A DNA stretch of 64,000 bases from Flavobacterium hibernum (GCF_000832125.1 NZ_JPRK01000013.1:1-64000); one strand, 5' to 3'; shown: positions 34,933-43,498, numbered from the stretch's first letter. Numbers and translations: made by a program. The notes: generated from the letters alone by a model not told the origin.

Positions 34933-35005
34933 TTGATCTAATTTTAAGAGTGATTATAGTTACAAAGATAAAGTCTCTTTTAGAATAGAAGTAAAATTTA
35001 AAAAG

Positions 35006-35034
35006 AAAACCCCGAAAATTACTTTCGGGGTTTT
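35006..35034 (-). terminator. intrinsic terminator
   Basis: AAAACCCCGAAA pairs with TTTCGGGGTTTT around a short loop. It ends the minus-strand sulfatase gene whose stop is at 35048. Confidence 0.85.
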
Positions 35035-35047
35035 ATCATATAAGATA

Positions 35048-36619
35048 TTATCTTTCAATTTGAGGCTTTGGCAGTTTAGCGATTACATCATCTATTGAAA
35101 ATGTTGCTGGTGCCTGTCGTGGCGGAAATTGTCGATAAGTTTCTAAGTATTTAGATACTTTAGCTACTGCCGGCAGAATTAAAAATGCTCGATCAATAAG
35201 CCATTTTTCATACCCAATTGAGCCATCAACAGCATATTCAAAAGGATCGGCCAATAAATCGACCGTAAGTGGGCCTCTTAATTTAACCATCGGGTTACGC
35301 CAGATTTCCATTCCTTTGGCATATTGTGCCTGAAAAATATATTTAAAACGCTCGTCGCGATAAGCTACCAAGTTTCCGTCATCATCAAAATAGACAAATT
35401 CATGGCGAGCAGTTGGGCTTTGACCTTTTAGATAAGGTAGTTGATTATAACCGTCTAAATGTACTTTGAAATTTTTGTTTCCTTCCTGAGCACCATTTTG
35501 AACGCTGGCTACTAAATTTTGATCACCTCCAGCCGCAGCAACCAGAGTAGGTAACCAATCTTCTGCCGAAAATAGACCTGTTAAATTACTTCCTGGTTTA
35601 ATAACTCCTGGCCAGCGAACTACAGCGGGAGCACGATAAGCACCTTCCCAGTTTGTATCTTTTTCTGAGCGGAATGGAGAAGATCCTCCATCTGGCCATT
35701 GATTTTTCATAGCACCATTGTCAGTAGTCCAAATTACGATCGTATTATCCGCAATTTTAAGATCATCTAAAAGTTTTAAAAGTTCTCCAACCATTGCATC
35801 ATGTTCAACCATTCCGTCGGCTTGTGTACCAAGGCCAGTTTTTCCTAAGGAAGAAGGTTTTAAATGTGTAAAAACGTGCATTCTTGTACTATTAAACCAA
35901 GTAAAAGATGGTTTACCTGCTTTTGCCGATTTAGTGATAAAATCTTTTGCAGCAGCTAAAAATTCTTCATCTATCGTTTCCATTCTTTTTTTAGTAAGAG
36001 GTCCAGTATCTTCTACTTTTCCACCTGCAGTTGCTCTTAAAACACCTCGTGGTCCAAAAGCTTTTTTAAATTCTTCTCCTTTTGGATAATCAGGATTTTC
36101 TGGTTCTTCTTCAGCATTTAAATGGTATAGATTTCCAAAAAACTCATCAAATCCGTGCTCCGTTGGTAAGTATTTATCCTGATCACCAAGATGATTTTTA
36201 CCAAACTGGCCACAAGTATATCCTAAAGGTTTTAGAAACTCAGCAATTGTAGGATCTTCTTTTTGTAGACCAATTGGTGATCCGGGTAAACCTACTTTTG
36301 TTAAACCAGTACGATAAGGAGATTGTCCTGTAATAAATGCTGCACGACCCGCGGTACAACTTTGCTGTGCATAATATTGAACAAATACGGCGCCATCATT
36401 ACCAATTTTATCAATGTTAGGAGTTGTAAATCCCATTAAGCCACGGCTGTAAGCACTTACATTTGTAACCCCAACATCATCTCCAAAAATAACAAGGATA
36501 TTGGGTTTAGATTTTTTGCTTTGTGCTATCATGTTTGTAGAAAATGCAAATAATACTAAAATTAGTACAGCAAATTTCATCATGATTTTGTTCGATTCTG
36601 ATCTTTTTAATAAATGCAT
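35048..36619 (-). CDS. arylsulfatase (S1 family)
   Basis: A 523-residue secreted sulfatase. It hydrolyses sulfate esters with a formylglycine derived from Cys88 in the motif SCTAGRAAFITG (C-x-A-x-R). Metal-binding acidic residues are in IFGDDVG and TTDNGAM, and GKNHLGD is another family motif. The signal peptide is FAVLILVLFAFSTNMIAQ; the ATG at 36583 would give a more normal N-terminus than the one at 36619, which adds 12 residues. A palindrome TTGTATTTTATACAA lies at 36701-36715. No sulfatase-maturing enzyme is visible here. Confidence 0.9.
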   Translation of the reverse strand: MHLLKRSESNKIMMKFAVLILVLFAFSTNMIAQSKKSKPNILVIFGDDVGVTNVSAYSRGLMGFTTPNIDKIGNDGAVFVQYYAQQSCTAGRAAFITGQSPYRTGLTKVGLPGSPIGLQKEDPTIAEFLKPLGYTCGQFGKNHLGDQDKYLPTEHGFDEFFGNLYHLNAEEEPENPDYPKGEEFKKAFGPRGVLRATAGGKVEDTGPLTKKRMETIDEEFLAAAKDFITKSAKAGKPSFTWFNSTRMHVFTHLKPSSLGKTGLGTQADGMVEHDAMVGELLKLLDDLKIADNTIVIWTTDNGAMKNQWPDGGSSPFRSEKDTNWEGAYRAPAVVRWPGVIKPGSNLTGLFSAEDWLPTLVAAAGGDQNLVASVQNGAQEGNKNFKVHLDGYNQLPYLKGQSPTARHEFVYFDDDGNLVAYRDERFKYIFQAQYAKGMEIWRNPMVKLRGPLTVDLLADPFEYAVDGSIGYEKWLIDRAFLILPAVAKVSKYLETYRQFPPRQAPATFSIDDVIAKLPKPQIER

Positions 36620-36700
36620 AAAACTTTTTTTTAGGTTTAAAATAAGTGAACAGATATAAATATAAGAATAATTTTACATAAATGTAGATTGTTGTAGTAT

Positions 36701-36715
36701 TTGTATTTTATACAA
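36701..36715. promoter_or_regulatory. short palindrome upstream of arylsulfatase
   Basis: TTGTATTTTATACAA is a 15-bp palindrome (TTGTAT/ATACAA around TTT), 82-96 bp upstream of the sulfatase start. Possible operator, but short and AT-rich. Confidence 0.3.
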
Positions 36716-36844
36716 TATTAATTTGGCGCTGAATAAAATATGGGGATGTTAAAAATAGGTTGTCATTAATTTTATTGGTAACAGACTACTTCTAAGTATT
36801 AAGTGCTGAAATTAAAAAATATTTAAAAACGTTTTATAGTAAAC

Positions 36845-36870
36845 ATGTTCCATTTTATAAAATGGAACAT
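36845..36870. promoter_or_regulatory. perfect palindromic operator candidate
   Basis: A 26-bp perfect palindrome, half-site ATGTTCCATTTTA with its mirror image, between the first sulfatase gene and the VOC gene, next to the VOC terminator. Its inner 22 bp match the site at 32251-32272 at 20 positions. It could regulate the sulfatase, whose start is 226 bp away, or form a hairpin in RNA. Confidence 0.5.
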
Positions 36871-36901
36871 AAAAAAAGCCCAATTTTAATGAATTGAGCT
36901 T
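36871..36901 (-). terminator. intrinsic terminator
   Basis: AGCCCAATT pairs with AATTGAGCT with one mismatch. The A run at 36871-36877 gives a minus-strand U tract. It ends the VOC gene at 36924. Confidence 0.7.
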
Positions 36902-36923
36902 AATGATATTATTTTTAGACTAA

Positions 36924-37574
36924 TCAAAAAAACAATTCACTTTGAATTTCGTTATTTTCTATTCTAACTTGAGTTTTATTACTTTGAGATGGAGTTTGAG
37001 TAGGATACCAGTTTCGATTTGGTTTCACTATAATCAATAAACCTTCATCATCGCCAACGGCAGCAAAAAGTTCACTATTATCATTTTTAGAAAAGAATTT
37101 CAAATTGTGTTTTGCAATCAGTTCTTTTCCTAATGCCAACGGATTTTCATTTACGATTCCAATTTCGCTAATATTTAAAATAGATTTAGAACTGAAAGAT
37201 TCATTTTGAGCATTGTTGAGATCATGTCGAGCAATAAACTCTAATAAATTGCCATTATTGTCGTAGAAATAAACTGCATTTGCGTTCCAGTTTTCAAAAT
37301 TGGTGATGACGTTTTGATCTTCAATAAAAATTAAATCTACTTTGTTTTTACACCATTCTATGGCTTCATCAAGTTTATTTTCGGGGATATTAAATGCAAA
37401 ATGATATATAGAATTAAATTGAGGATTTTCTACGAATTCTAAAATAGAATTTCCTGCCTGAATGCTTAAGGTTTCTTCGTTATTTTTTACAATAGAAAGT
37501 CCTAAAACGGTTGTGTAAAATTTTAATGTTTGTTGAATATTATTGGTTTGAATTTGTATGTGTGCTAACTTCAT
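36924..37574 (-). CDS. VOC family (glyoxalase-like) protein
   Basis: A 216-residue protein with a vicinal oxygen chelate domain in the first 117 residues: KLAHIQIQTNNIQQTLKFYTTVLGL, IYHFAFNI and YFYDNNGNLLEFIARH (His, Glu metal-ligand positions). The remaining 100 residues (ISEIGIVNENPLALGKELI...) look like a half-repeat with FFSKNDNSELFAAVGDDEGL. It could be an enzyme on small organics or a resistance protein. It is flanked by two sulfatases and has its own terminator. Confidence 0.82.
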   Translation of the reverse strand: MKLAHIQIQTNNIQQTLKFYTTVLGLSIVKNNEETLSIQAGNSILEFVENPQFNSIYHFAFNIPENKLDEAIEWCKNKVDLIFIEDQNVITNFENWNANAVYFYDNNGNLLEFIARHDLNNAQNESFSSKSILNISEIGIVNENPLALGKELIAKHNLKFFSKNDNSELFAAVGDDEGLLIIVKPNRNWYPTQTPSQSNKTQVRIENNEIQSELFF

Positions 37575-37750
37575 GATGGTATTTTTTTAGTGAAGAAGAA
37601 TAGATTTCTTTTGTTTTAAACAAATTTAAAAAAAGGCAAAACAAATCTAAGTGATGCGCCATTTTATACATCAATGAAAGTATAGTAAATTATTATAAAG
37701 AAATGTTCAAAGATTAAATAGCGAGGTTTTCATTTTTCTTTAAGATGCAT

Positions 37751-37786
37751 AAAAAAAAAGTCCAATTCTTTTAGAAATGGACTTTT
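37751..37786 (-). terminator. intrinsic terminator
   Basis: AGTCCA pairs with TGGACT. A run of nine A at 37751 gives the minus-strand U tract. It ends the large sulfatase gene. Confidence 0.75.
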
Positions 37787-37807
37787 AATTATTTTAAAAA
37801 AAATGAT

Positions 37808-40192
37808 CTATTGCTTTAATTCGACCACAACTTTTTCTATTTTACCCTGAAAAGTAAAAGGAGCATCATAAGTTCTGTCGACAGGAGTTCCAAAATCTTC
37901 ACCAACATCCAGTGTTTCATCGGCAGAGAAACGACTCGGAACTGTTTTTGGGATATCTCCGCTTGCTACTTTTTTTCCGTCGACTAATAAAGTCGCTTTT
38001 GCTGCTTTACCAACTCCTCCGCCAGCATAATCAAAGTTAAGTACGATTTTATGTTTTCCGGCAGTTAAAGCTGTTGGCGATTGTATGCGCCATTTATGGT
38101 TAGGATAATGAGAAAATGCGTAAGCAAAAGTTGGTTTTCCTTTTTGAAGCATTAATGCCAAACCTGCAAAATAACCACCTTGCGTAATAATCATTCCCTC
38201 TTGTCCGGCTTTTACATCAATATCAGCCGTAATGCTAAAAGATGTATTTTTCATATTAGGTGCCATTCCTTCTGTAATACGTGAAGTGCCTTGGTGAAAA
38301 GTAAATTGGGTTCTGCCTTTGTTTAAATTAGGACGATTCTCTGGATTTACTCTATCAATATAGCGATCATCAAAAGGAAAAACTTTATATTTCTGAGCTT
38401 CTTCCATAAAAGCCTTTTGCATTTCTTTCAGCTTTTCAGGATTTTGTGCCGCAATATCATTCGCCTGACTATAATCTTTAGTTAGATCGTATAATTCCCA
38501 TTTATAATCTTTTACAGGATCTTCAGATGGGATTGGGTGTCCTTGCCAAGGCAGATTTTTTGGTGTAGTATTCGCCAGCCATCCATCTTTATAAAAACCT
38601 CTATTAGCAATTACTTCAAAATATTGAGTTTTGTGCGTTTCTGGAGCATTTGCATTATCAAACGAATACACCAGACTTTTTCCTGCTATAGGTTCTTGCT
38701 CAAAACCATCTACTTTTTTAGGTTGAGGTATATTGGCTGCTTCCAGAATCGTTGGAACAATATCTGTAATATGTGCAAACTGACTACGAATTTGTCCTAC
38801 TTGTTTGATTCGTGCTGGCCAGGAAATTACCATTCCGGTACGGCTACCACCTAAATGCGAAGCTATTTTTTTATCCCATTGAAAAGGAGTATTCATTGCA
38901 TGAGCCCAACTTTGCGAATAATGTTCTGCCATCCAAGGACCGCCAAAATCATCAAGATGTTTCAGCATAAATTCTTCGGTATCAACTTCGCCATTTACCA
39001 TAATTCCTATCTCGCTTGTTAAACCCTGACCAGTAGGATCTTCGGCACTGGCGCCGTTATCACCCATGATAAAAATAACCATGGTGTTATCATATTGTCC
39101 TAAATCTTTAATAGATTGAAGTATTCTGCCAATTTGAAAATCGCAATAAGCCAGCATTGCAGCATAAACTTCCATTTCTCTGGCGGCAACTTTTTTCATT
39201 CCCGGAGATAAGGCATCCCATTTTTGATATTCGGGCGGAGTCGCTGCCAGTAATGCATCATTTGGTATAATGCCTAATTTCTTTTGATTTTCGTAAGTCG
39301 CAATACGTTGTTTGTCAAATCCCTGATCAAATTTGCCTTTAAATTTTGCAATCCATTCTTTAGGAGCCTGATGAGGTGCGTGAGCAGTTCCTGGTGTATA
39401 ATATGCAAAGAATGGTTTGTTTGGCGAAACATTTTTTTGTGTTTGTATCCAATGAATCGCATGATCGGCTAAATCTCTGTCTAAAATATAATCAGGATCT
39501 ACTTTTTCATCTTTAAAATAAGGATCTACAGGTTTTGTACCTTCAAACAAAGCTGGTCTAAATTGATGTGCATCGGCACCCAGAAAACCATAAAAATATT
39601 CGAAACCCAAACCTGTTGGCCACAAATTAAAAGGCCCTGCTGGCGTAGATTGCCAATCGGGTACATTATGATTTTTACCAAACCATGAAGTCCCATAACC
39701 ATTATCTGTCAATATTTTACCAATAGTTGCAACGCTGCGCGGCACTAAACTGTTATAACCGGGATAAGGAGTAGAGAATTCCATAATAATACCTGTTGCA
39801 GCAGTATGATGATTTCTACCTGTAATAAGCGCCGCTCTCGAAGGCGAACAAACAGCCGTGGTATGAAAACGATTGTATCTTAATCCGCTTTGGGCAAGAG
39901 CATCAAAATTTGGGGTAGGAATTGGGCCTCCAAAAGGAGAACTTGCTCCAAAACCTACATCGTCAATCATGATTAGTAATACGTTGGGCGCGCCCTCTGG
40001 TGCACTAATTTCTTTTGGCCATTCTATGGGGTCAGAATCTTTGATGGTTGGAGCCACTTTGCCTACTTTTTGATAAGGTTCTATGGGAAGAACTGTTCTG
40101 TCTGGCCAGTTCTTTGAAGAGTTTTCCTGAGCATTTACAAAACCCAAGGATAGCATTATAATTAAGCCTGCGAGTAATAAGTCATTTTTCAT
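37808..40192 (-). CDS. large arylsulfatase with C-terminal extension
   Basis: A 794-residue sulfatase. The signal peptide is LLLAGLIIMLSLGFVNAQ. The catalytic domain begins near residue 68 (PNVLLIMIDDVGFG), with formylglycine Cys115 in VCSPSRAALITGRNHH (C-x-P-x-R), HAPHQAPKEW and IFIMGDNGAS. The C-terminal 200 residues (after about 590) hold a lectin-like beta domain (FSITADIDVKAGQEGMIITQGG, KHKIVLNFDYAGGG), typical of the ~780-residue bacterial arylsulfatases. The sulfated substrate is unknown. Confidence 0.92.
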   Translation of the reverse strand: MKNDLLLAGLIIMLSLGFVNAQENSSKNWPDRTVLPIEPYQKVGKVAPTIKDSDPIEWPKEISAPEGAPNVLLIMIDDVGFGASSPFGGPIPTPNFDALAQSGLRYNRFHTTAVCSPSRAALITGRNHHTAATGIIMEFSTPYPGYNSLVPRSVATIGKILTDNGYGTSWFGKNHNVPDWQSTPAGPFNLWPTGLGFEYFYGFLGADAHQFRPALFEGTKPVDPYFKDEKVDPDYILDRDLADHAIHWIQTQKNVSPNKPFFAYYTPGTAHAPHQAPKEWIAKFKGKFDQGFDKQRIATYENQKKLGIIPNDALLAATPPEYQKWDALSPGMKKVAAREMEVYAAMLAYCDFQIGRILQSIKDLGQYDNTMVIFIMGDNGASAEDPTGQGLTSEIGIMVNGEVDTEEFMLKHLDDFGGPWMAEHYSQSWAHAMNTPFQWDKKIASHLGGSRTGMVISWPARIKQVGQIRSQFAHITDIVPTILEAANIPQPKKVDGFEQEPIAGKSLVYSFDNANAPETHKTQYFEVIANRGFYKDGWLANTTPKNLPWQGHPIPSEDPVKDYKWELYDLTKDYSQANDIAAQNPEKLKEMQKAFMEEAQKYKVFPFDDRYIDRVNPENRPNLNKGRTQFTFHQGTSRITEGMAPNMKNTSFSITADIDVKAGQEGMIITQGGYFAGLALMLQKGKPTFAYAFSHYPNHKWRIQSPTALTAGKHKIVLNFDYAGGGVGKAAKATLLVDGKKVASGDIPKTVPSRFSADETLDVGEDFGTPVDRTYDAPFTFQGKIEKVVVELKQ

Positions 40193-40356
40193 AATATTGA
40201 TTGGTGTTATATTAAAAAAAGCGTATGGTTACTTATTGTAAGGTATTGTATGTGAATTGGTTGTTGTTAAAATTACAAAAAAAAATGAGGGACATTTAAA
40301 TTATACTAAAAAAAATAAATAGTTTTTAAAAAGGTAAAAATCCCAATTAATTGTGG

Positions 40357-40400
40357 AAAAAAAATAAACCCAACAGGTTTAAAAAAAACTATTGGGTTTT
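40357..40400 (-). terminator. intrinsic terminator
   Basis: AACCCAA (40367-40373) pairs with TTGGGTT (40392-40398). The A run before it gives the U tract on the minus strand, ending the arsenic operon. Confidence 0.75.
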
Positions 40401-40436
40401 GAATTTTAAATTATGAGTTTTTACGATCGTAATTGC

Positions 40437-40850
40437 TTAAATGTTTTTTGCAAAAGAATCGCAATACTCTTTTATAGTCTGTCTAACCGCTCTAAATTCT
40501 TGTCGAATTTCCTCTTCATTTCCTGTTGCTTTAGCGGGATCGGGGAAGTTTTGATGCAACTTTTGAGCTTTTGTTGGAAAAATTGGACAGCTTTCTTTTG
40601 CATTATCGCAAACTGTTAGAACAACATCAAAATCAATATTTTGATATTCATCAACATGATTTGAAGTATGATTTGAAATGTCAATACCATCTTCCTTCAT
40701 TGTTTCAATCGCTCTCGGATTAACGCCATGCGTTTCAATGCCCGCACTATAAATTTCAGCTTTATTTCCTAAAAAGTATCGTAAATAACCTTCGGCTATT
40801 TGGCTTCGGCAACTATTACCGGTGCAAAGTACCAGAATTTTTTTTGTCAT
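40437..40850 (-). CDS. arsC: arsenate reductase, thioredoxin-coupled LMW-phosphatase type
   Basis: A 137-residue protein. The P-loop is LCTGNSCRSQIAEG, with nucleophile Cys9 and Arg in CX5R. The redox relay pair is Cys82 and Cys89 in TVCDNAKESCP. A DPAKATG loop carries the general acid Asp. It reduces arsenate to arsenite, which must then be exported; no Acr3 or ArsB pump lies in the window. It is the last gene of the ars operon, 3 bp after the 41-residue ORF, and is followed by a terminator. Confidence 0.92.
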   Translation of the reverse strand: MTKKILVLCTGNSCRSQIAEGYLRYFLGNKAEIYSAGIETHGVNPRAIETMKEDGIDISNHTSNHVDEYQNIDFDVVLTVCDNAKESCPIFPTKAQKLHQNFPDPAKATGNEEEIRQEFRAVRQTIKEYCDSFAKNI

Positions 40851-40853
40851 AAT

Positions 40854-40979
40854 TTAAACGAGTAACCAAATGATATTGATAAGACAAAATTTAGGCTCAA
40901 AGCCAAAAAAGAGCTGCAAAACAATAACAGATGTTGTTATAATAATAGGTTTTCTATATTTAATAAATGTCTTTTTCAT
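40854..40979 (-). CDS. 41-residue single-helix membrane ORF in ars operon
   Basis: An ORF of 41 residues (ATG at 40979) fits exactly between DUF6428 (3-bp gap) and arsC (3-bp gap). The translation begins MKKTFIKYRKPIIITT, continues as a hydrophobic stretch VIVLQLFFGF and ends CLINIIWLLV. Basic N-terminus plus hydrophobic tail fits a small inner-membrane protein with one or two helices. Its tight spacing favours a real gene. Function unknown; it could help arsenite handling or be a leader. Confidence 0.55.
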   Translation of the reverse strand: MKKTFIKYRKPIIITTSVIVLQLFFGFEPKFCLINIIWLLV

Positions 40980-40982
40980 CGA

Positions 40983-41447
40983 TTAGCAACAACCAGCATC
41001 TGGCGAGCAACAACTTGCTTCGTTTGTGTTTAATTCGATAAATTTAGATTGTGAAGGAATTCCACATGCGTCCTCAGCAAGACAAGCAGTAAGTTTATTT
41101 TTTAAAATAAAATGAGTTCCATTAAAGTCTAAATCGTATCTGCCAATAGTTTGATTTTGATATTCTACTTCAATTTCAAGATCTTGAATTCCCAATTTTT
41201 CTTCTGATAATTTAATGATTTGCAAAAGTTTGTTAGGTTTCAATCTATGCTCATAATCATCAGCGTTCCATAATTGAAAATTCACAACACTTTCATTGCG
41301 AATTACACCACCACAATCGATAAACTTTTTAGTAATAATTCCAACCTCGGTAACATGAAAGTGTTCGGGAACAAAAGTTCCGTTTTCCAATTGAAAAGCT
41401 GTGTTTTCCAGTGTAGGAAGTATGTTTTTGATTTCTGATAATTTCAT
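40983..41447 (-). CDS. DUF6428 family protein, Cys-rich tail
   Basis: A 154-residue protein. The core (PEHFHVTEVGIITKKFIDCGG, NFQLWNADDYEHRLKP) fits DUF6428, a family found in flavobacterial ars operons. The C-terminus carries metal- or metalloid-type cysteines, TACLAEDACG and SCCSPDAGCC. It is soluble. It may bind arsenite or act as a metallochaperone; this is inference from the cysteines and neighbours. An operator-like box lies 26 bp upstream of its start. Confidence 0.8.
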   Translation of the reverse strand: MKLSEIKNILPTLENTAFQLENGTFVPEHFHVTEVGIITKKFIDCGGVIRNESVVNFQLWNADDYEHRLKPNKLLQIIKLSEEKLGIQDLEIEVEYQNQTIGRYDLDFNGTHFILKNKLTACLAEDACGIPSQSKFIELNTNEASCCSPDAGCC

Positions 41448-41472
41448 TGTTTTTAAATTTTATAGTTATAAT

Positions 41473-41491
41473 GCAATATTACGATATAGAT
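41473..41491 (-). promoter_or_regulatory. candidate ArsR box 2
   Basis: GCAATATTACGATATAGAT, identical over 19 bp to box 1 at 41852-41870. On the minus strand it contains TAATATTG, close to the TAnnTTTG -7 box, so repressor binding would block a promoter of the DUF6428 gene. Confidence 0.6.
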
Positions 41492-41504
41492 GATAAAAAA
41501 AAGC

Positions 41505-41831
41505 TTAACAACATTTCTGTTCCTTAGTGACAGCAATAATATTTGAAAAATAAGTATTTAATAGATCAAAAGTAGTTTCGTCTATACAATAACAAATAGC
41601 ATTTCCTTCAATATTTCCTTTTATAAGACCTGCATTTTTAAGTTCTTTAAGATGTTGCGAAACTGTTGGTTGTGCCAACGGAAGCTCATTTACAATATCA
41701 CCACAAATACATTCGTTAACTTTTAATAAATATTCTATTATTGCAATTCTTGCAGGGTGACCCAACGCCTTTGCAATTGTTGCAATTTGATTTTGTTTCG
41801 TTGTAAAATGTTCCGTTTTAGTTGCGCCCAT
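41505..41831 (-). CDS. arsR: ArsR/SmtB family repressor
   Basis: A 108-residue winged-helix repressor. LGHPARIAIIEYLLKVNECICGD carries the ECICGD metalloid-binding pair in helix 3, like the CxC of ArsR proteins. The recognition helix is PLAQPTVSQHLKELKNAGLI, and the protein ends KEQKCC. As(III) binding should release DNA. It is first in the minus-strand ars unit with identical boxes before it and before the DUF6428 gene, so it probably represses both promoters. Confidence 0.92.
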   Translation of the reverse strand: MGATKTEHFTTKQNQIATIAKALGHPARIAIIEYLLKVNECICGDIVNELPLAQPTVSQHLKELKNAGLIKGNIEGNAICYCIDETTFDLLNTYFSNIIAVTKEQKCC

Positions 41832-41851
41832 TGTTTTTGTATTTTAATATA

Positions 41852-41870
41852 GCAATATTACGATATAGAT
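41852..41870 (-). promoter_or_regulatory. candidate ArsR box 1
   Basis: GCAATATTACGATATAGAT, 21 bp before the arsR start codon and identical to the box at 41473-41491. On the minus strand it contains TAATATTG, so the operator overlaps the probable -7 element. Confidence 0.6.
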
Positions 41871-41935
41871 TTCTGAAAAACAAATATTTCTTTGATTTAA
41901 ATTTCAGAACGAATATTTTGATAAAATTTAATTGT

Positions 41936-41979
41936 AAACCCGACAGTCCCGAAGCTTCGGGATAAAACCTGTCGGGTTT
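41936..41979 (-). terminator. nested terminator of the AAACCCGACAG family
   Basis: AAACCCGACAG pairs with CTGTCGGGTTT, with an inner TCCCGAAG/CTTCGGGA hairpin. It lies after the cytochrome c peroxidase gene. Related hairpins are at 59731-59763 and 63824-63856. Confidence 0.75.
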
Positions 41980-42026
41980 GAAATTGACTATGGAATATCG
42001 AATTAGAATATTAAACTAAACTCTAA

Positions 42027-43175
42027 TTACTTTGGCAATGTTGGAATTATAATTCTTCGGGTTGGCGTACTCAGCGTTTCGATAAAAGCCAAAAGATCGC
42101 TGATTTCCTCTTTATTTAAATCTAATTTTTTGAGTAAAGGATCAGGTTTCGGAATCAACGAATCGCGTGCAGTTCCCGCATATTTTTTCTGAATAGGAGC
42201 GGGATTACCTAAATTATAAAGTTCCACAACATCCAATAAAGACGGAAAATGTCCGTGATGCATCCACGGTTTAGTGTTTACCACTTCACGCAAAGGTGGC
42301 GTTCTAAATTTGCCTAGATCGTCTTTGTTTTTCGTTACATTATAACGTCCAAAATCTTCATTTTTAGTACCAAACAAAGTTTGTCCGTCGTTATGAAACT
42401 GATTGTCACTAAAATATGGTGTATTATGGCAATTGATGCATTGCGCTTTGGTTCTAAACAAATGCAAACCTTTTACTTGTGCATCAGTATAAGCATCTGA
42501 TTTTCCGCTTACAAATTGATCAAATTTACTTTTAGGACTATTAATCGATCTTTCAAAAGTGGCAATTGCATATTGTATTCTTTGCTGATCTACTTTTTTA
42601 TCGCCAAAAGCCGCTACAAATAATTCGTTGTACCCTTTTATTTCGGCAATTTTATCAACGGCAATCGTTAGTTTTTCGTTCATTTCGAGCGGATCACCAA
42701 TAGGAAATTGTGCTTGATCTTCGAGACTTGAAGCACGACCATCCCAAAATAAAGTTTTGGCATACGCCGAGTTTAAAATCGTCATCGAGTTGCGTTTTCC
42801 TGTTTGGCGATCGTGACCAAAAGAACGCGTTAAATTATCTGTCCAACCCAATTCAGGATTATGACAAGACGCGCACGCAATTTGTCCGCTTCTAGATAAT
42901 CTCGGGTCAAAAAACAGGATTTTACCCAGACTTTCTTTTTCTTTAGAATACGGATTATATGCGGGGTACGGAACGTCAGAAAGCACTCCAATATCTTGGA
43001 ATGCTTTTTTATCTATGCTTTTATCTAATTCCGGTGCGGGCCATTTAGTTGGATCACCGCTGGAATAGAGTTTTCGTAATTCTGTAACATCGATGTAGTC
43101 GGGTTGTTCGATGCTCTTATAAGCGGTTAAACTTAGCAAGAGTAAAAAGGGGATTAGTAGTTTTTTTGCTTTCAT
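42027..43175 (-). CDS. di-haem cytochrome c peroxidase (CcpA/MauG family)
   Basis: A 382-residue secreted protein with signal region KLLIPFLLLLSLTAY. Two c-type haem motifs are visible: CASCH (101-105) and CINCH (246-250), with Met/His ligands downstream typical of the bacterial di-haem peroxidase family. LFFDPRLSRSGQIA and FGHDRQTGKRNSMT are conserved segments. It reduces H2O2 with electrons from a periplasmic cytochrome. It is a single gene with its own terminator, next to the ars operon. Confidence 0.92.
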   Translation of the reverse strand: MKAKKLLIPFLLLLSLTAYKSIEQPDYIDVTELRKLYSSGDPTKWPAPELDKSIDKKAFQDIGVLSDVPYPAYNPYSKEKESLGKILFFDPRLSRSGQIACASCHNPELGWTDNLTRSFGHDRQTGKRNSMTILNSAYAKTLFWDGRASSLEDQAQFPIGDPLEMNEKLTIAVDKIAEIKGYNELFVAAFGDKKVDQQRIQYAIATFERSINSPKSKFDQFVSGKSDAYTDAQVKGLHLFRTKAQCINCHNTPYFSDNQFHNDGQTLFGTKNEDFGRYNVTKNKDDLGKFRTPPLREVVNTKPWMHHGHFPSLLDVVELYNLGNPAPIQKKYAGTARDSLIPKPDPLLKKLDLNKEEISDLLAFIETLSTPTRRIIIPTLPK

Positions 43176-43194
43176 TTTTTTTTGATTTCTTTCG

Positions 43195-43498
43195 CAGTTT
43201 TTAGTCTTGGTCTCAGTTTTTAGTCTCGGTCTCAGTCTCAGTTTTCAGTCTCAGTTTTCAGTCTCAGTTTTCAGTCTCAGTTTTCAGTCTCAGTTTTCAG
43301 TCTCGGTCTCAGTCTCGGTCTCAGTCTCAGTCTCAGTCTCAGTCTCAGTCTCAGTCGCGGTGTACAAGCTTTGTTTTTTAAACTTTGTCAAAGTTGGTTT
43401 ACGTTTTTCGTAAAATAGAGTTTATACTCTACGTTACAAACTGAAAACTAAAAACCGCGACTGAGACTGAATACTGAGACTAAAAACTAAAAAACTCT
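43195..43498. repeat. TCTCAG hexamer array and inverted copy
   Basis: From 43195 to 43356 the DNA is built of TCTCAG, TTTTCAGTCTCAG and GTCTCGG units. A short unique middle holds about 43357-43437. From 43438 to 43498 the complementary GACTGAGACT/AAAACTG units run the other way, so a large cruciform or RNA hairpin can form. It separates the peroxidase gene from the lipoprotein gene. A related array is at 57812-57876. A plus-strand frame through it is not a protein gene. Confidence 0.85.

Noticed and set aside
43207..43413. Plus-strand frame through the TCTCAG array (VSVSVSV repeat)
   Set aside because: Translation of simple tandem repeat with no coding signal.
43195..43498. CRISPR array
   Set aside because: Units are hexamer-based with no regular spacer-repeat pattern and no cas genes are nearby.
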